Made by a program: the position numbers and the translations under genes
Shown: in pieces, positions 42,602 to 54,184 of the stretch
Layout of the letters: every line of letters starts with the position of its first letter
Numbering within the stretch: position 1 is the first letter of the stretch
The notes under the pieces: generated by a model
Databases searched by the model: none
Told to the model about the DNA's origin: nothing
Seen by the model: the letters and a program-made list of their open reading frames with translations, nothing else
NCBI GenBank assembly: GCA_016717335.1
Contig: JADKFS010000010.1
Location: 62,001-126,000, forward strand
DNA length: 64,000 nt
Reading direction: 5' to 3'
DNA from: Candidatus Ribeiella danica
GTDB lineage: Bacteria; Chloroflexota; Chloroflexia; Chloroflexales; Roseiflexaceae

Positions 42602-43793
42602 GCTCGACCGCCTCCTGCGCCGGCTGGCTGCGCGGGTCGTGCGGCGCCAGCAGCGGGCGGCGGGCCAGCAGCCAGGCGAACGCGGCGACCCAGACGCCGC
42701 CGACCCCGACTGGCGCGGCGATGTCGGTCCAGTACACGCTCAGCCCGGCCGGCCGCAGCGGCGGCATGATCAGCCAGAACAGCTCGAGCAGGTGCACCGC
42801 CAGGATCAGCGCAGCCACCGCCGTGAGCGCCCGCACGCTGCGCTTGTTCCGCCGCGCCAGCAGCAGCAGGAACGGCAGCACGAACTGCAGGCCGAGTACG
42901 GCCAGGATGACCCACGACCAGCCGCCCTGGCTGCGGCCCACGTACCAGGTCACCTCCTCGGGCAGGTTGCCCGACCAGATCAGCAGATACTGCGACAGGG
43001 TCACGTAGCCCCAGAACATCACGAACGTGAGCAGCAGCCCGCCCAGGTCGCCGAAGCGCGCCGGCATGTCGAGCCCGGCCAGCGGCGAGCGGCGCGCCAG
43101 CAGCCCGGCCGCCAGGATCGCGAACGCGAAGCCGCTGAGGCCCTGGCCGGCCACGTAGATCAGCCCGTAGATTGTCGAGTACCAGTGCGGCTCGAGCGAC
43201 ATCACCCAGTCGATCGACGCGAAGGTGACCGTCAGCATGTACAGCACCAGCCCGAAGCGGCTCAGGTCGCGCATGCGCCGCTCCAGCGCCGGGTCGCCGC
43301 TCTGGTCCTGCCGGAGCGACCAGCGGTTGAGCAGGGCTGCCAGGCCGATCCAGATCGCGAAGTACAGCGCGGCGCGGCCGGCGAAGAACGGGACGTTCAG
43401 GTAGGGCTGCTTGGCTTGCAGCAGCGGGTCGGCCGCGACCTCGGCCGGACGCGCCCAGGGGTACAGCGCCGCCATCCCGAGCAGCGGCAGCGGCAGGAAC
43501 AGCAGCGCCAGCAGCGCCAGCAGCATCCCGGCGGCCTCCTGTACCCGGCGCACCGGGTAGCCCCAGCTGCCGCCGACCAGGTGGTACAGCATGGTGATCG
43601 CCAGGCTGCCGAGCGAGATGCCCAGCCAGAACTGCAGCGCGAGCAGGTACGAGCCGAACAGCTGATCCGGCGCGACGAGCCAGCCGGCGACGCAGCCGGC
43701 CAGCCCCAGCGCGCCGGCGATCAGCGCCGGCCACTGCGCCCGCCGCGCCAGCGCGCGCCACTGCTCCTGCCGGTTGTCTCCCGTCGGCTCCAT
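42594..43793 (-). CDS. actF: Alternative complex III subunit ActF
   Basis: A 399-residue quinone-side membrane subunit (NrfD-like fold, about ten helices), paralogous to ActC but shorter. Hallmarks: ALQFWLGISLGSLAITMLYH, SLEPHWYSTIYGLIYVAGQG, VTLSQYLLIWSGNLPEE and ARRNKRSVRALTAVAALILAV. ATG 43793 has GGGAG 7 nt upstream, so the in-frame extension through the heptamer array (TTDYRLP repeats) is probably not translated. It overlaps the following ActG-like gene by 8 bp. ActF contributes to the proton-translocating half-channels of ACIII, by analogy with the solved complexes. Confidence 0.92.
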   Translation of the reverse strand: MEPTGDNRQEQWRALARRAQWPALIAGALGLAGCVAGWLVAPDQLFGSYLLALQFWLGISLGSLAITMLYHLVGGSWGYPVRRVQEAAGMLLALLALLFLPLPLLGMAALYPWARPAEVAADPLLQAKQPYLNVPFFAGRAALYFAIWIGLAALLNRWSLRQDQSGDPALERRMRDLSRFGLVLYMLTVTFASIDWVMSLEPHWYSTIYGLIYVAGQGLSGFAFAILAAGLLARRSPLAGLDMPARFGDLGGLLLTFVMFWGYVTLSQYLLIWSGNLPEEVTWYVGRSQGGWSWVILAVLGLQFVLPFLLLLARRNKRSVRALTAVAALILAVHLLELFWLIMPPLRPAGLSVYWTDIAAPVGVGGVWVAAFAWLLARRPLLAPHDPRSQPAQEAVEHG

Positions 43794-43821
43794 CGCCTGC
43801 TCCCGATCTGCTTCCAGAGCC

Positions 43822-43909
43822 AGTAGTCGGTAGTCGGTAGTCGGTAGTCGGTAGTCGGTAGTCGGTAGTCGGTAGTCGGTAGTCAGTAGTCGGTAGTCAG
43901 TAGTCGGTA
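43822..43909. repeat. Heptamer array TAGTCGG, about 12 units
   Basis: The longest heptamer array in the window: TAGTCGG repeated with a few TAGTCAG variants, between actE and actF. In the actF frame it would read TTDYRLP repeats. Confidence 0.9.
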
Positions 43910-43953
43910 CAGTGGTGGCTTTCCAAAGCCGTACAGCCGCCACCCATAGCTGA

Positions 43954-44016
43954 TGTTGGTCCTTGGTCGTTCGTCCTTGGTCCTTGGTCGTTCGTCCTTG
44001 GTCGTTCGTCCTTGCT
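43954..44016. repeat. Heptamer array GTCCTTG/GTCGTTC
   Basis: Alternating GTCCTTG, GTCGTTC units in a 7-bp register, just upstream of the previous array. It is the same type as the array in the lipoprotein gene at 19910-20020. Confidence 0.85.
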
Positions 44017-44040
44017 CTTCGCCGTACTCGCGGCCGCGCG

Positions 44041-44709
44041 CTACCTCGATCCGTGCCGCGCTCTGCTCGCCGCGATCAGCCGCTCGGCGCCGCCCTGGCT
44101 CTGCAGCTGCTGGCGCTGCTCCGGCGGCACGTCGTCGAGCGTCGCGTTCTGGCTGAGCTGCAGCGCGCGGATGTAGGCGACGATCGCCCAGCGGTCGCGC
44201 GGCTCGACCCGGTCGCCGTAGCTGTACATGCGGCCAAAGCCGTTGGCGATCACGTCGAACAGGTAGCCGGACGGCGCGTCGCGCAGGCGCTGCTGGTGGT
44301 ACGTCGGCGGCGGCGAGAAGCCGCGCTGCACGATCGTGCCGTTGCCGTCGCCCACCAGCCCGTGGCAGGGCGCGCAGTAGATGTTGTAGCGCTGCCGGCC
44401 GCGCTGCAGCACCTCGCGCGTCACCGTGAACGGGAACTGGTCGGCCAGCTGCCCGCCGATCTTCCCGGTCTCCAGCAGCTCGTCGGGCTGCAGCAGCCCG
44501 AGCGCGAGGGTGCCCGAGATCACCGGCCGGGCCGACTGCGCGTCCGGGTAGAACGTGGCCGCCTCGTACGGCTGGATGCGCGAATCGTCGCGCATGTTCT
44601 GCCCGCAGCCGGCCAGCAGCGCGGCGCACAGCCACAGGCCCGCCAGCCCGATCGCGCGGGCCGGTGCGGCGCGCGGCCAGCCCGTCACATATCGCAGCCA
44701 CTCGATCAT
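44041..44709 (-). CDS. actE: Alternative complex III subunit ActE (monoheme cytochrome c)
   Basis: A 222-residue lipoprotein cytochrome. The lipobox LLAGC follows a hydrophobic stretch GLAGLWLCAALLAGC. The heme site is NIYCAPCHGLVGDGNG, and the distal Met is likely in GRMYSYGDR. ACIII ActE passes electrons from the Fe-S chain to the external acceptor. The ribosome site is GAGGGG. It starts 10 nt after actD and is followed by a 247-nt gap of heptamer arrays before actF. Confidence 0.92.
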   Translation of the reverse strand: MIEWLRYVTGWPRAAPARAIGLAGLWLCAALLAGCGQNMRDDSRIQPYEAATFYPDAQSARPVISGTLALGLLQPDELLETGKIGGQLADQFPFTVTREVLQRGRQRYNIYCAPCHGLVGDGNGTIVQRGFSPPPTYHQQRLRDAPSGYLFDVIANGFGRMYSYGDRVEPRDRWAIVAYIRALQLSQNATLDDVPPEQRQQLQSQGGAERLIAASRARHGSR

Positions 44710-44719
44710 CTCGCGCCCC

Positions 44720-45259
44720 TCACCAGTCCACGTCGGCCACGCCCCGCGGCGCCAGGCCCGCCAGAAACTCGCGCGCCCTGGCGTGGTCGTACTGCGGGTC
44801 GCTCGACTCGATGCACAGGAAGAAGCGGCTGCGCGAGGCGAGCTTGAAGCTCGGCACGTTGAAGACCGGGTGGTACGGCCGCGGCAGCCCGTTCAGCCCC
44901 AGCATCGCCAGGACCGCCGTCAGCGCCGCGACCAGCACCGTCGTCTCGAACGTGACCGGGATGAACATCGGCCAGCTGTGCAGCGGGCGCCCACCCACAT
45001 TGAGCGGGTAGTCGATCGCCGTCGTCCAGAGCTGCAGCAGGTAGCCGCCGACCCCGCCGACCACCCCCCCGGCGAACACGATCAGCGGCAGCCGGCTGGG
45101 GCGCCGGCCGATCGCCTCGGCCAGCCCGTGCACCGGGAACGGCGCATAGGCGGCGAGCTTGCGGTAGCCCTCGTCGCGCGCGCGCCTGGCCGCCGCGAGC
45201 AGCGCGTCGGGGTCGTCGAACTCGGCCATCACGCCGTAGAAAGGCTCTTTCTGCTCCAT
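44720..45259 (-). CDS. actD: Alternative complex III subunit ActD
   Basis: A 179-residue protein with two membrane segments (about 59-77 and 99-120). The family block (DUF3341) is GVMAEFDDPDALLAAARRAR with the later GLPRPYHPVFNVPSFKLASR and FFLCIE. In ACIII it is a membrane-embedded structural subunit with a cytosolic head. It follows actC across a gap of 189 nt that contains composite element l, and precedes actE by 10 nt. Confidence 0.93.
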   Translation of the reverse strand: MEQKEPFYGVMAEFDDPDALLAAARRARDEGYRKLAAYAPFPVHGLAEAIGRRPSRLPLIVFAGGVVGGVGGYLLQLWTTAIDYPLNVGGRPLHSWPMFIPVTFETTVLVAALTAVLAMLGLNGLPRPYHPVFNVPSFKLASRSRFFLCIESSDPQYDHARAREFLAGLAPRGVADVDW

Positions 45260-45297
45260 CTGATGATCCCTCTCCGAGTGATCCTGGTGTGCCGCAG

Positions 45298-45410
45298 GCC
45301 CTCACCTCCCTGCCCCCCTCTCCCGTCGCCACGGGAGAGGGGGATTCTTGGCTGGTGCAGCGGTTTCGGCGGAGCCGAAACCGCTGCACCAGCCAGTTGT
45401 TACCCTCGGC
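45298..45410. repeat. Composite palindromic element l, inside the act cluster
   Basis: CCCTCACCTCCCTGCCCCCC left arm, hairpin A (CTCTCCC...GGGAGAG ending 45339), 10-nt linker GGGGATTCTT, hairpin B at 45350-45394: a perfect 45-nt palindrome (21-nt arms, loop GGA). It would be a strong hairpin in the actC-actD transcript. Confidence 0.8.
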
Positions 45411-45448
45411 CCCAGGCAGAGGTGTCCACCAGGCGCGCGGCGCCCGCC

Positions 45449-46879
45449 CTAGTCGCCGGCGGCGCGCGGCTCCGGCGCTGCCGTGCGGGGCTGGCGGCCC
45501 TCGGCGCGCTCGCTCGTCTGCTGCACCAGCTCGCGCATCTCGGCGATCGAGATCATCGGCAGGAAGCGGATGAACAGGAACAGCAGCGTCAGGAACAGCC
45601 CGATCGTCCCGACGAACGTCGCGTAGTCCCAGAAGGTCGGGTAGTACATCGCCCACGACGCTGGCAGGAAGTTGCGGTGCAGGCTCTGCACGACGATCAC
45701 GTAGCGCTCGGTCCACATCCCGACGTTGATCAGCAGCGAGAGCACGAACAGCAGCGGCACGCTGGCGCGCACGCGGCGGAACCAGAACGCCTGCGGGGCC
45801 AGCACGTTGCAGCCGATCAGCACCCAGTAGGCCGGCGCGTACGCGCCGAAGGCCCGGTCGGCGTAGACAGTCTGCTCGAACCGGTTGCCGCTGTACCACG
45901 CGCTGAACGTCTCCATGAGGTAGCCGTAGGCCACCATCATGCCGGTCGCCAGCATGATCCGCGCCATATAGTCGAGGTGCCGCAGCGTGATGAAGTCCTC
46001 CAGGTGGTAGAACCGCCGCAGCGGGATCGCCAGCGTCGCCACCATGGCGAAGCCCGAGAAGATCGCGCCGGCCACGAAGTAGGGCGGGAAGATCGTCGAG
46101 TGCCAGCCCGGCACGGTCGCGACCGCGAAGTCGAAGCTGACGATCGTGTGCACCGAGACCACCAGCGGGGTGGCCAGCCCGGCCAGCAGCAGGTAGGCGG
46201 TCTCGTAGCGGTGCCAGTGGGCGGCGTCGCCGCGCCAGCCCAGCGCCAGCGCGCCGTAGATCAGCTGCCCGATCCGGCCCTGCGCGCGGTCGCGCAGCGT
46301 CGCCAGGTCGGGGATCAGGCCGACGTACCAGAACAGCAGCGAGACGCTGCCGTAGGTCGAGACGGCGAAGAAGTCCCACACCAGCGGGCTGCGAAACTGC
46401 GGCCAGACGCCCATCGTGCTCGGGTAGGGGATCAGCCAGTAGAACAGCCAGGGCCGCCCCAGGTGCAGGATCGGGAACAGCGCCGCGCAGGCCACCGCGA
46501 ACAGCGTCATCGCCTCCGCGAAGCGGTTGATCGAGGTGCGCCAGCGCTGGCGCAGCAGCAGCAGGATGGCCGAGATCAGCGTGCCGGCGTGGCCGATCCC
46601 GATCCACCAGACGAAGTTGGTGATCGCGAAGCCCCAGGCGACCGGGATGTTGATGCCCCAGATGCCCACGCCGACGACGAACAGGTAGGTCACGGCGACC
46701 ATCAGCAGCATCACCAGCAGAAACGAGATCCCGAAGCCCAGGAACCAGCCCCGGCCGGTCCTCTTCGTGAGCACGATCGCGCTGATCTTGTCGGTGACCG
46801 ACGCGAAGGTGTAGTCGCCCTGCAGCACTGGGCCGCCGGCGCTCGTGTCGGTTCGATTCGCGGGCCTCGCGTCTTCCAT
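45449..46879 (-). CDS. actC: Alternative complex III subunit ActC (NrfD-like)
   Basis: A 476-residue, roughly ten-helix quinol-oxidising membrane subunit of ACIII. NrfD/PsrC-type hallmarks: ITNFVWWIGIGHAGTLISAIL, FPILHLGRPWLFYWLIPYPS, GLATPLVVSVHTIVSFDFAV and WTERYVIVVQSLHRNFLPASW. The acidic and His residues in the second block lie at the quinone site in solved relatives. Start ATG 46879 is chosen; the frame extends further without similarity. It is preceded by a 382-nt gap with 109-bp tandem units. Confidence 0.93.
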   Translation of the reverse strand: MEDARPANRTDTSAGGPVLQGDYTFASVTDKISAIVLTKRTGRGWFLGFGISFLLVMLLMVAVTYLFVVGVGIWGINIPVAWGFAITNFVWWIGIGHAGTLISAILLLLRQRWRTSINRFAEAMTLFAVACAALFPILHLGRPWLFYWLIPYPSTMGVWPQFRSPLVWDFFAVSTYGSVSLLFWYVGLIPDLATLRDRAQGRIGQLIYGALALGWRGDAAHWHRYETAYLLLAGLATPLVVSVHTIVSFDFAVATVPGWHSTIFPPYFVAGAIFSGFAMVATLAIPLRRFYHLEDFITLRHLDYMARIMLATGMMVAYGYLMETFSAWYSGNRFEQTVYADRAFGAYAPAYWVLIGCNVLAPQAFWFRRVRASVPLLFVLSLLINVGMWTERYVIVVQSLHRNFLPASWAMYYPTFWDYATFVGTIGLFLTLLFLFIRFLPMISIAEMRELVQQTSERAEGRQPRTAAPEPRAAGD

Positions 46880-46982
46880 GCGTTGATCTCTCGTTTCTGG
46901 CGCGCCGTCTCTGGCTGCACCCGGTCTCCTTGCCGCTATGCTACCTGCCTCCCGCCGCCGCGGGCGCGTGTTTGAAGAGTAA

Positions 46983-47234
46983 GGCATGGTTCAATCAAGC
47001 TTGACAATTCATTGCCCCCAAGGCGCAGGGGCGCGATATATCGCGCCCGTACAGTGGCAAGTCGAAATCCCTGGAATTGAACCATGCCTTAGGCATGGTT
47101 CAATCGAGCTTGACAATTCATTGCCCCCAAGGCGCAGGGGCGCGATATATCGCGCCCGTACAGTGGCAAGTCGAAATCCCTGGAATTGAACCATGCCTTA
47201 GGCATGGTTCAATCGAGCTTGACAGTTCATTCCT
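46983..47234. repeat. T: 109-bp tandem inverted-repeat elements (2.3 units) between actB and actC
   Basis: Units start at 46983, 47092 and 47201 (partial). Each is bounded by GGCATGGTTCAAT and its complement ATTGAACCATGCC, so each junction is a palindrome with TTA in the middle. Inside is a second palindrome GGGCGCGATATATCGCGCCC (one base off the strict form at its edge). Short open frames in it are not genes. It fills most of the 46880-47261 gap. Confidence 0.8.
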
Positions 47235-47261
47235 GGGTGTCTTGGCGGCGAAAAGGGCCTC

Positions 47262-50252
<2,991 letters not shown>

Positions 50253-50316
50253 GGTCACCGGCACCTAGGCCATAAACAAATGCTTACCCATCCCAATCGT
50301 CGCGGCGAGCGACTCA

Positions 50317-50976
50317 TCAACGGTGGCAGGTCGAGCAGCTGGTCAGCTGGCTGACCGGCATAATCCGGTACTCCTGCACCAGCCGCCGGCCGAGCGCGAG
50401 CTGGTCCTCGGCCGGCTGGTAGTCCATGTTGAAGACCTCCTCGCGCGGCCGGATGTACTGCTCGGGCGCGCGGTGGCAGCTCAGGCACCAGCTCATCTGC
50501 AGCGACTGGGCCTTCCATGTCAGCGGCATCTGGTCGACCCGCCCGTGGCACGTCACGCAGCCGACGCCCTTGTCGACGTGGATGGCGTGGTTGAAGTAGA
50601 CGTAGTCGGGCAGGTTGTTGACCCGGTTCCAGGCGATCGGCGTGTCGTTCGCGAGGCTGTCGCGCACCGGCTGCAGCATCGGGCTGTTCTGCCAGATCTG
50701 CGAGTGGCACGACATGCAGGTGTAGGTCGGCGGGATGCCGGCGAACGAGGAGGTCTCGGCCGAGGTGTGGCAGTAGCGGCAGTCGATCCCCAGCGCCTTG
50801 ACGTGGTGCTCGTGGCTGAACGGTACCGGCTGGCTCACGGGCACGCCGACGCCGGTGCTCCAGGGCGAGCGCACGAGATACCAGCCAGCCGCGAGCAGAC
50901 CGGCGAGCGCCACGACCGCGCCCAGGATGCTGGCCCTGGCGATCGTATTCGTGCTCGGGTGGAAGATCTGCGACAT
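50317..50976 (-). CDS. actA: Alternative complex III subunit ActA (pentaheme cytochrome c)
   Basis: A 219-residue cytochrome, first gene of the respiratory cluster. One N-terminal transmembrane helix (ASILGAVVALAGLLAAGWYLV) anchors it. Five CXXCH hemes are present: CRYCH, CMSCH, CVTCH, CLSCH and CSTCH. It receives electrons from the ActB Fe-S chain. The ATG at 50976 is used (GAGGAG 3 nt before); upstream extension in frame is low-complexity. A two-block motif lies 62-123 nt upstream. Confidence 0.93.
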   Translation of the reverse strand: MSQIFHPSTNTIARASILGAVVALAGLLAAGWYLVRSPWSTGVGVPVSQPVPFSHEHHVKALGIDCRYCHTSAETSSFAGIPPTYTCMSCHSQIWQNSPMLQPVRDSLANDTPIAWNRVNNLPDYVYFNHAIHVDKGVGCVTCHGRVDQMPLTWKAQSLQMSWCLSCHRAPEQYIRPREEVFNMDYQPAEDQLALGRRLVQEYRIMPVSQLTSCSTCHR

Positions 50977-51037
50977 CCGCTCCTCGCCGGCGATGCCTGA
51001 CCCGCTGGCTGTAAGGGTAGCAGGTGGCGCGCGCTCC

Positions 51038-51099
51038 GTCATTGGACGGCTGCACGAAACTGCGCGGGCGATCCGGCGGCTTTTTGGACATTTGTCCCA
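51038..51099 (-). promoter_or_regulatory. Two-block motif upstream of actA
   Basis: On the minus strand TGGGACAAATGTCCAAAAA (51099-51081) and GCAGCCGTCCAATGAC (51053-51038). The same two blocks, 1 nt different in spacing, stand before the gene at 57796. The first block is a GGAC-AAAT-GTCC dyad. Confidence 0.5.
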
Positions 51100-51199
51100 G
51101 CAGCCAGCACAGCTCGCCGGAGCATCGATCCCTCGCCACACGATGGACGATGGACGATAGAAGTGCCAGCATCGTGGATGGCCTATCGTCGTTGGTCGA

Positions 51200-52303
51200 T
51201 CAGCCCCACTCGATCACGACCTTGATCTCGTCGTCGGCGTGGCCGCGCAGCGCCTGGGCAAAGTCGGCGAACGGGTGGCGGTGCGTGATCAGCTGCGCGA
51301 CGTGGTCGCCCCAGCGCGCCTGGGCCTGCGCCAGGTCGTCCACCGCCATCTGGAAGTGGTCGCGCGAGGCGTTGACGCTGCCGAACATCACCTGGTTCGC
51401 GAGCACCAGCTTGCGCAGCAGCTCGGCGCCGGGGATCTGGATCGTCTTGTCTCCGCCGGGGATGCCGGTGACCACGTAGGCCCCGTCGAGCCCTAGCGCG
51501 TCGAGCAGGCTGAAGGTCAGCGACGGCACGCCGGCGGCCTCGACGATCAGGTCGACCGCGCCGAAGACGTCGTCGATGTGCATCGGGCCGATCGCGCGCC
51601 CGTCGACGTAGCGCCCGCCGATCGCCTCGAGCCAGCGCGGGCGGGCCGAGTCGGGCTCGACGATGTCCAGCCCGAGCACCTCGGCGCCGCGCAGCATAAG
51701 CGCCAGCGCCGCCAGCAGCCCGATCGGCCCCAGCCCGGCCACCAGGCAGCGCCGGCCGTGCAGCCAGTTGGGCGTGGCCAGCGCCGCCGGGAGGCGCGCG
51801 CCCTGCAGCCGCACCGCCTCGTCGATCGCCTTCTCGGCCACCGAGAGCGGCTCGGCCAGCACGCCGACCGGCGCCAGCTCGGGCGGCACTCGCACGACGT
51901 ACTGCTCCTGGTCGACCGCGTACTCGGCCTGGTAGCCGTCCAGCCCCCAGATGCCGCGCTCGCGGTACTCGCCGGTGCGGCACATATCCGAGCGGTTGAT
52001 CAGGCATGGCCGGCACTTGTCGCAGCCACGCCGCACCGTGAAGACCGCGTAGTCGCCGACCTTCACGCGGCGCACGTCCGCCCCGACCGCGACCACGCGG
52101 CCGAGCATCTCGTGGCCGATCACCAGATCCGGCTGGCCGTCCGGCGCGCGGGCGCGCCCGCCGTCGGCCTCCTCGCGGTCGGTGCCGCAGATGCCCACGC
52201 GGACGATCTGCAGCTTGACCTCGTCAGGCGCGCCGATCGCCGGCTCTGGCCGCTCGGCCAGGTGCAGGTCGGTCGTGCCCGGTTTGAGCGCTATCGCTTG
52301 CAT
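51200..52303 (-). CDS. Zinc alcohol/glucose-1-dehydrogenase-like enzyme
   Basis: A 367-residue medium-chain dehydrogenase. The catalytic zinc motif is VGICGTDREE with GHEMLGRVVAVGAD, the structural zinc cysteines are GCDKCRPCLINRSDMC, and the NAD(P) loop is VAGLGPIGLLAALAL. The GTDREE block is that of archaeal-type glucose/galactose 1-dehydrogenases, so oxidation of an aldose to an aldonolactone is likely. The ribosome site AAGGAT is 7 nt before ATG 52303. It starts 60 nt after the ClC gene and may share its transcript. Other polyol dehydrogenases cannot be excluded. Confidence 0.8.
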   Translation of the reverse strand: MQAIALKPGTTDLHLAERPEPAIGAPDEVKLQIVRVGICGTDREEADGGRARAPDGQPDLVIGHEMLGRVVAVGADVRRVKVGDYAVFTVRRGCDKCRPCLINRSDMCRTGEYRERGIWGLDGYQAEYAVDQEQYVVRVPPELAPVGVLAEPLSVAEKAIDEAVRLQGARLPAALATPNWLHGRRCLVAGLGPIGLLAALALMLRGAEVLGLDIVEPDSARPRWLEAIGGRYVDGRAIGPMHIDDVFGAVDLIVEAAGVPSLTFSLLDALGLDGAYVVTGIPGGDKTIQIPGAELLRKLVLANQVMFGSVNASRDHFQMAVDDLAQAQARWGDHVAQLITHRHPFADFAQALRGHADDEIKVVIEWG

Positions 52304-52363
52304 GCTTTTATCCTTGCTATGAGCTGGCGCGGTGAATTCTGGCGCGTGGCCCACCAATCTGTG

Positions 52364-54184
52364 CTAGCGGCGCCCATCCGCGCTATCGGTCGGCTCCAGC
52401 CGTGGGCCGGCCAGCCAGCCCGGCTCGCGCAGTTGCTCCTCGTCCAGCTGGCGCAGCCGCGCCGCCAGAATGGTCGCACGCCCGAGGTAGCCGACCAGCC
52501 GCCCGGCGTCGTCGCGGCTCACCACCGGCAGCCGGCCGACGTTGTTGCGGAGCATCTTCGTGAGCGCGTCTTCGACCAGCTCGTCCGGGTAGGTCACGAG
52601 CAGCCGCGCGCTGCCGGCGTCCAGCACGGTCATGCCGCCGCCGGGATCTTGCCCCAGCGCGCGGAACAGGTCGCCGCGGGTGACGATTCCGATCAGGCGA
52701 CCCTGCTCGTCGGCCAGCGGCAGCGCCTGGTGGCACGTCACCGCCGGGTCGCCGCGCGCGATCCGGCCGGAGAGGTCGGCCACCGTGGTCGTCGCCGGGA
52801 TCGTCAGCAGGTCCCTATCCATGATCTCGCCGACGCGTACCAGCGCAAATGGGTCGACGCTGTACTCGCGGGTCAGGTGGTAGCCGCGCCGGGCGACCTT
52901 CTCGGTCAGGATCGAGCGGCGCATGATCAGCACGGTGACCGCGTGCGCCGCCACGCAGCCGACGAGCAGCGCCGGCAGAACGTTCAGGTCGTGGGTCAGC
53001 TCGAGCACGAAGATCATCGATGTCAGCGGCGAGCGCATGGTGCCGCCCATCATCGCGGCCATGCTGATCATCGCCCATAACCCGGGGTCGCCCAGCGAGA
53101 TCCAGCGCGCCTCGACCGCGCCGAGCGTCCCGCCCATGATCAGCAGCGGCGCGAGCACGCCGCCCGAGGTGCCCGAGCCGAGCGCGATCGACCAGACCAG
53201 CGCCTTGACGACCAGCAGGCCGATCAGCAGCCCGCCGAGCCCCTGGCCGAGCAGCAGGCCGTGGATCACGCCGTAGCCGACGCCGAGCACGCGCGGGTCG
53301 ACCAGCCCCCCGACGCCGATCGCCAGCCCGCCGATCGCCGGCCACCACATCCAATGGATCGGCAGCTTCTGAAACAGATCCTCGCAGGCGTAGACCAGCA
53401 CCGTCAGCAGCGCAGACCCGAGGCCAGCCGCCAGGCCGATCGCCAGGGCAATGCCGATCGCGCTGGCGGGCAGGGCCGTGTGGGCCGGCACCGGGAAGAT
53501 CGGCCCGGCCCCCAGCAGCGGCACGCGCACGACGCTCGCGACCGCCGCCGCCACCGCCACTGGGATGAACGAGCGCGGGCGCCACTCGAACAGCATCAGT
53601 TCGACCGCCAGCAGCACGGCGGCGACCGGCGTGGCGAAGATAGCGGCCATTCCGCCGGCCGCCCCCGCGACCAGCAGGGTCTTGCGCTCGGCCGCCGATA
53701 GGTGGAACAGCTGCGCGAACAGCGAGCCGAACGCGCCGCCGGTCATGATGATCGGCCCCTCCGCGCCGAATGGCCCGCCGGTGCCGATCGAGATCGCCGA
53801 CGAGAGCGGCTTCAGCACCGCCACCTTTGGCGACATGCGGCTGCGCCCGATCAGAATCGCCTCGAGCGCCTCGGGGATGCCGTGGCCGCGGATGCGCTCC
53901 GAGCCGTAGCGGGCCATCAGGCCGATGATCAGCCCGCCGACCGCCGGGATCAGGACGACCCAGTAGCCCAGCGTGCTGCCGGCCGGCGAGGCGTCAGCGA
54001 AGGAGAGGCGCCTGTAGAAGGCCAGGTTGGTCGCCAGCGCGATCAGCCGCACCAGGAGCGCGGCAATCAGCGCGCTGGCCACGCCGATCGCCAGCGCCAT
54101 GCCGGCCAGGATGAGGATGCGCGTATCGCGCGTGAAGTCGGCCAGGCGATCGTGCCTGGTGATCGTCTCGACGTTTGTGCTCAA
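52364..54184 (-). CDS. ClC-type chloride channel/antiporter with CBS domains
   Basis: A 606-residue membrane protein. The ClC anion path is seen in GTGGPFGAEGPIIMTGGAFGS (first 20 residues shown in most family alignments as GREGP-like, here GAEGP), GSGTSGGVLAPLLIMGG and HGIPEALEAI near the N-terminus. Two CBS domains follow at about 450-510 and 520-580 (MDRDLLTIPATTTVADLSGR; ALTKMLRNNVGRLPVVSRDD). The start is TTG 54184, supported by AAGGAAG 8 nt upstream and by the length. The gating glutamate of GREGP is retained as E in GAEGP. It regulates anion balance or pH. Confidence 0.87.
   Translation of the reverse strand: MSTNVETITRHDRLADFTRDTRILILAGMALAIGVASALIAALLVRLIALATNLAFYRRLSFADASPAGSTLGYWVVLIPAVGGLIIGLMARYGSERIRGHGIPEALEAILIGRSRMSPKVAVLKPLSSAISIGTGGPFGAEGPIIMTGGAFGSLFAQLFHLSAAERKTLLVAGAAGGMAAIFATPVAAVLLAVELMLFEWRPRSFIPVAVAAAVASVVRVPLLGAGPIFPVPAHTALPASAIGIALAIGLAAGLGSALLTVLVYACEDLFQKLPIHWMWWPAIGGLAIGVGGLVDPRVLGVGYGVIHGLLLGQGLGGLLIGLLVVKALVWSIALGSGTSGGVLAPLLIMGGTLGAVEARWISLGDPGLWAMISMAAMMGGTMRSPLTSMIFVLELTHDLNVLPALLVGCVAAHAVTVLIMRRSILTEKVARRGYHLTREYSVDPFALVRVGEIMDRDLLTIPATTTVADLSGRIARGDPAVTCHQALPLADEQGRLIGIVTRGDLFRALGQDPGGGMTVLDAGSARLLVTYPDELVEDALTKMLRNNVGRLPVVSRDDAGRLVGYLGRATILAARLRQLDEEQLREPGWLAGPRLEPTDSADGRR

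Noticed and set aside
43794..43943. Extended start of actF with TTDYRLP repeats
   Set aside because: A proper GGGAG site precedes ATG 43793 and the extra residues are repeat-encoded.
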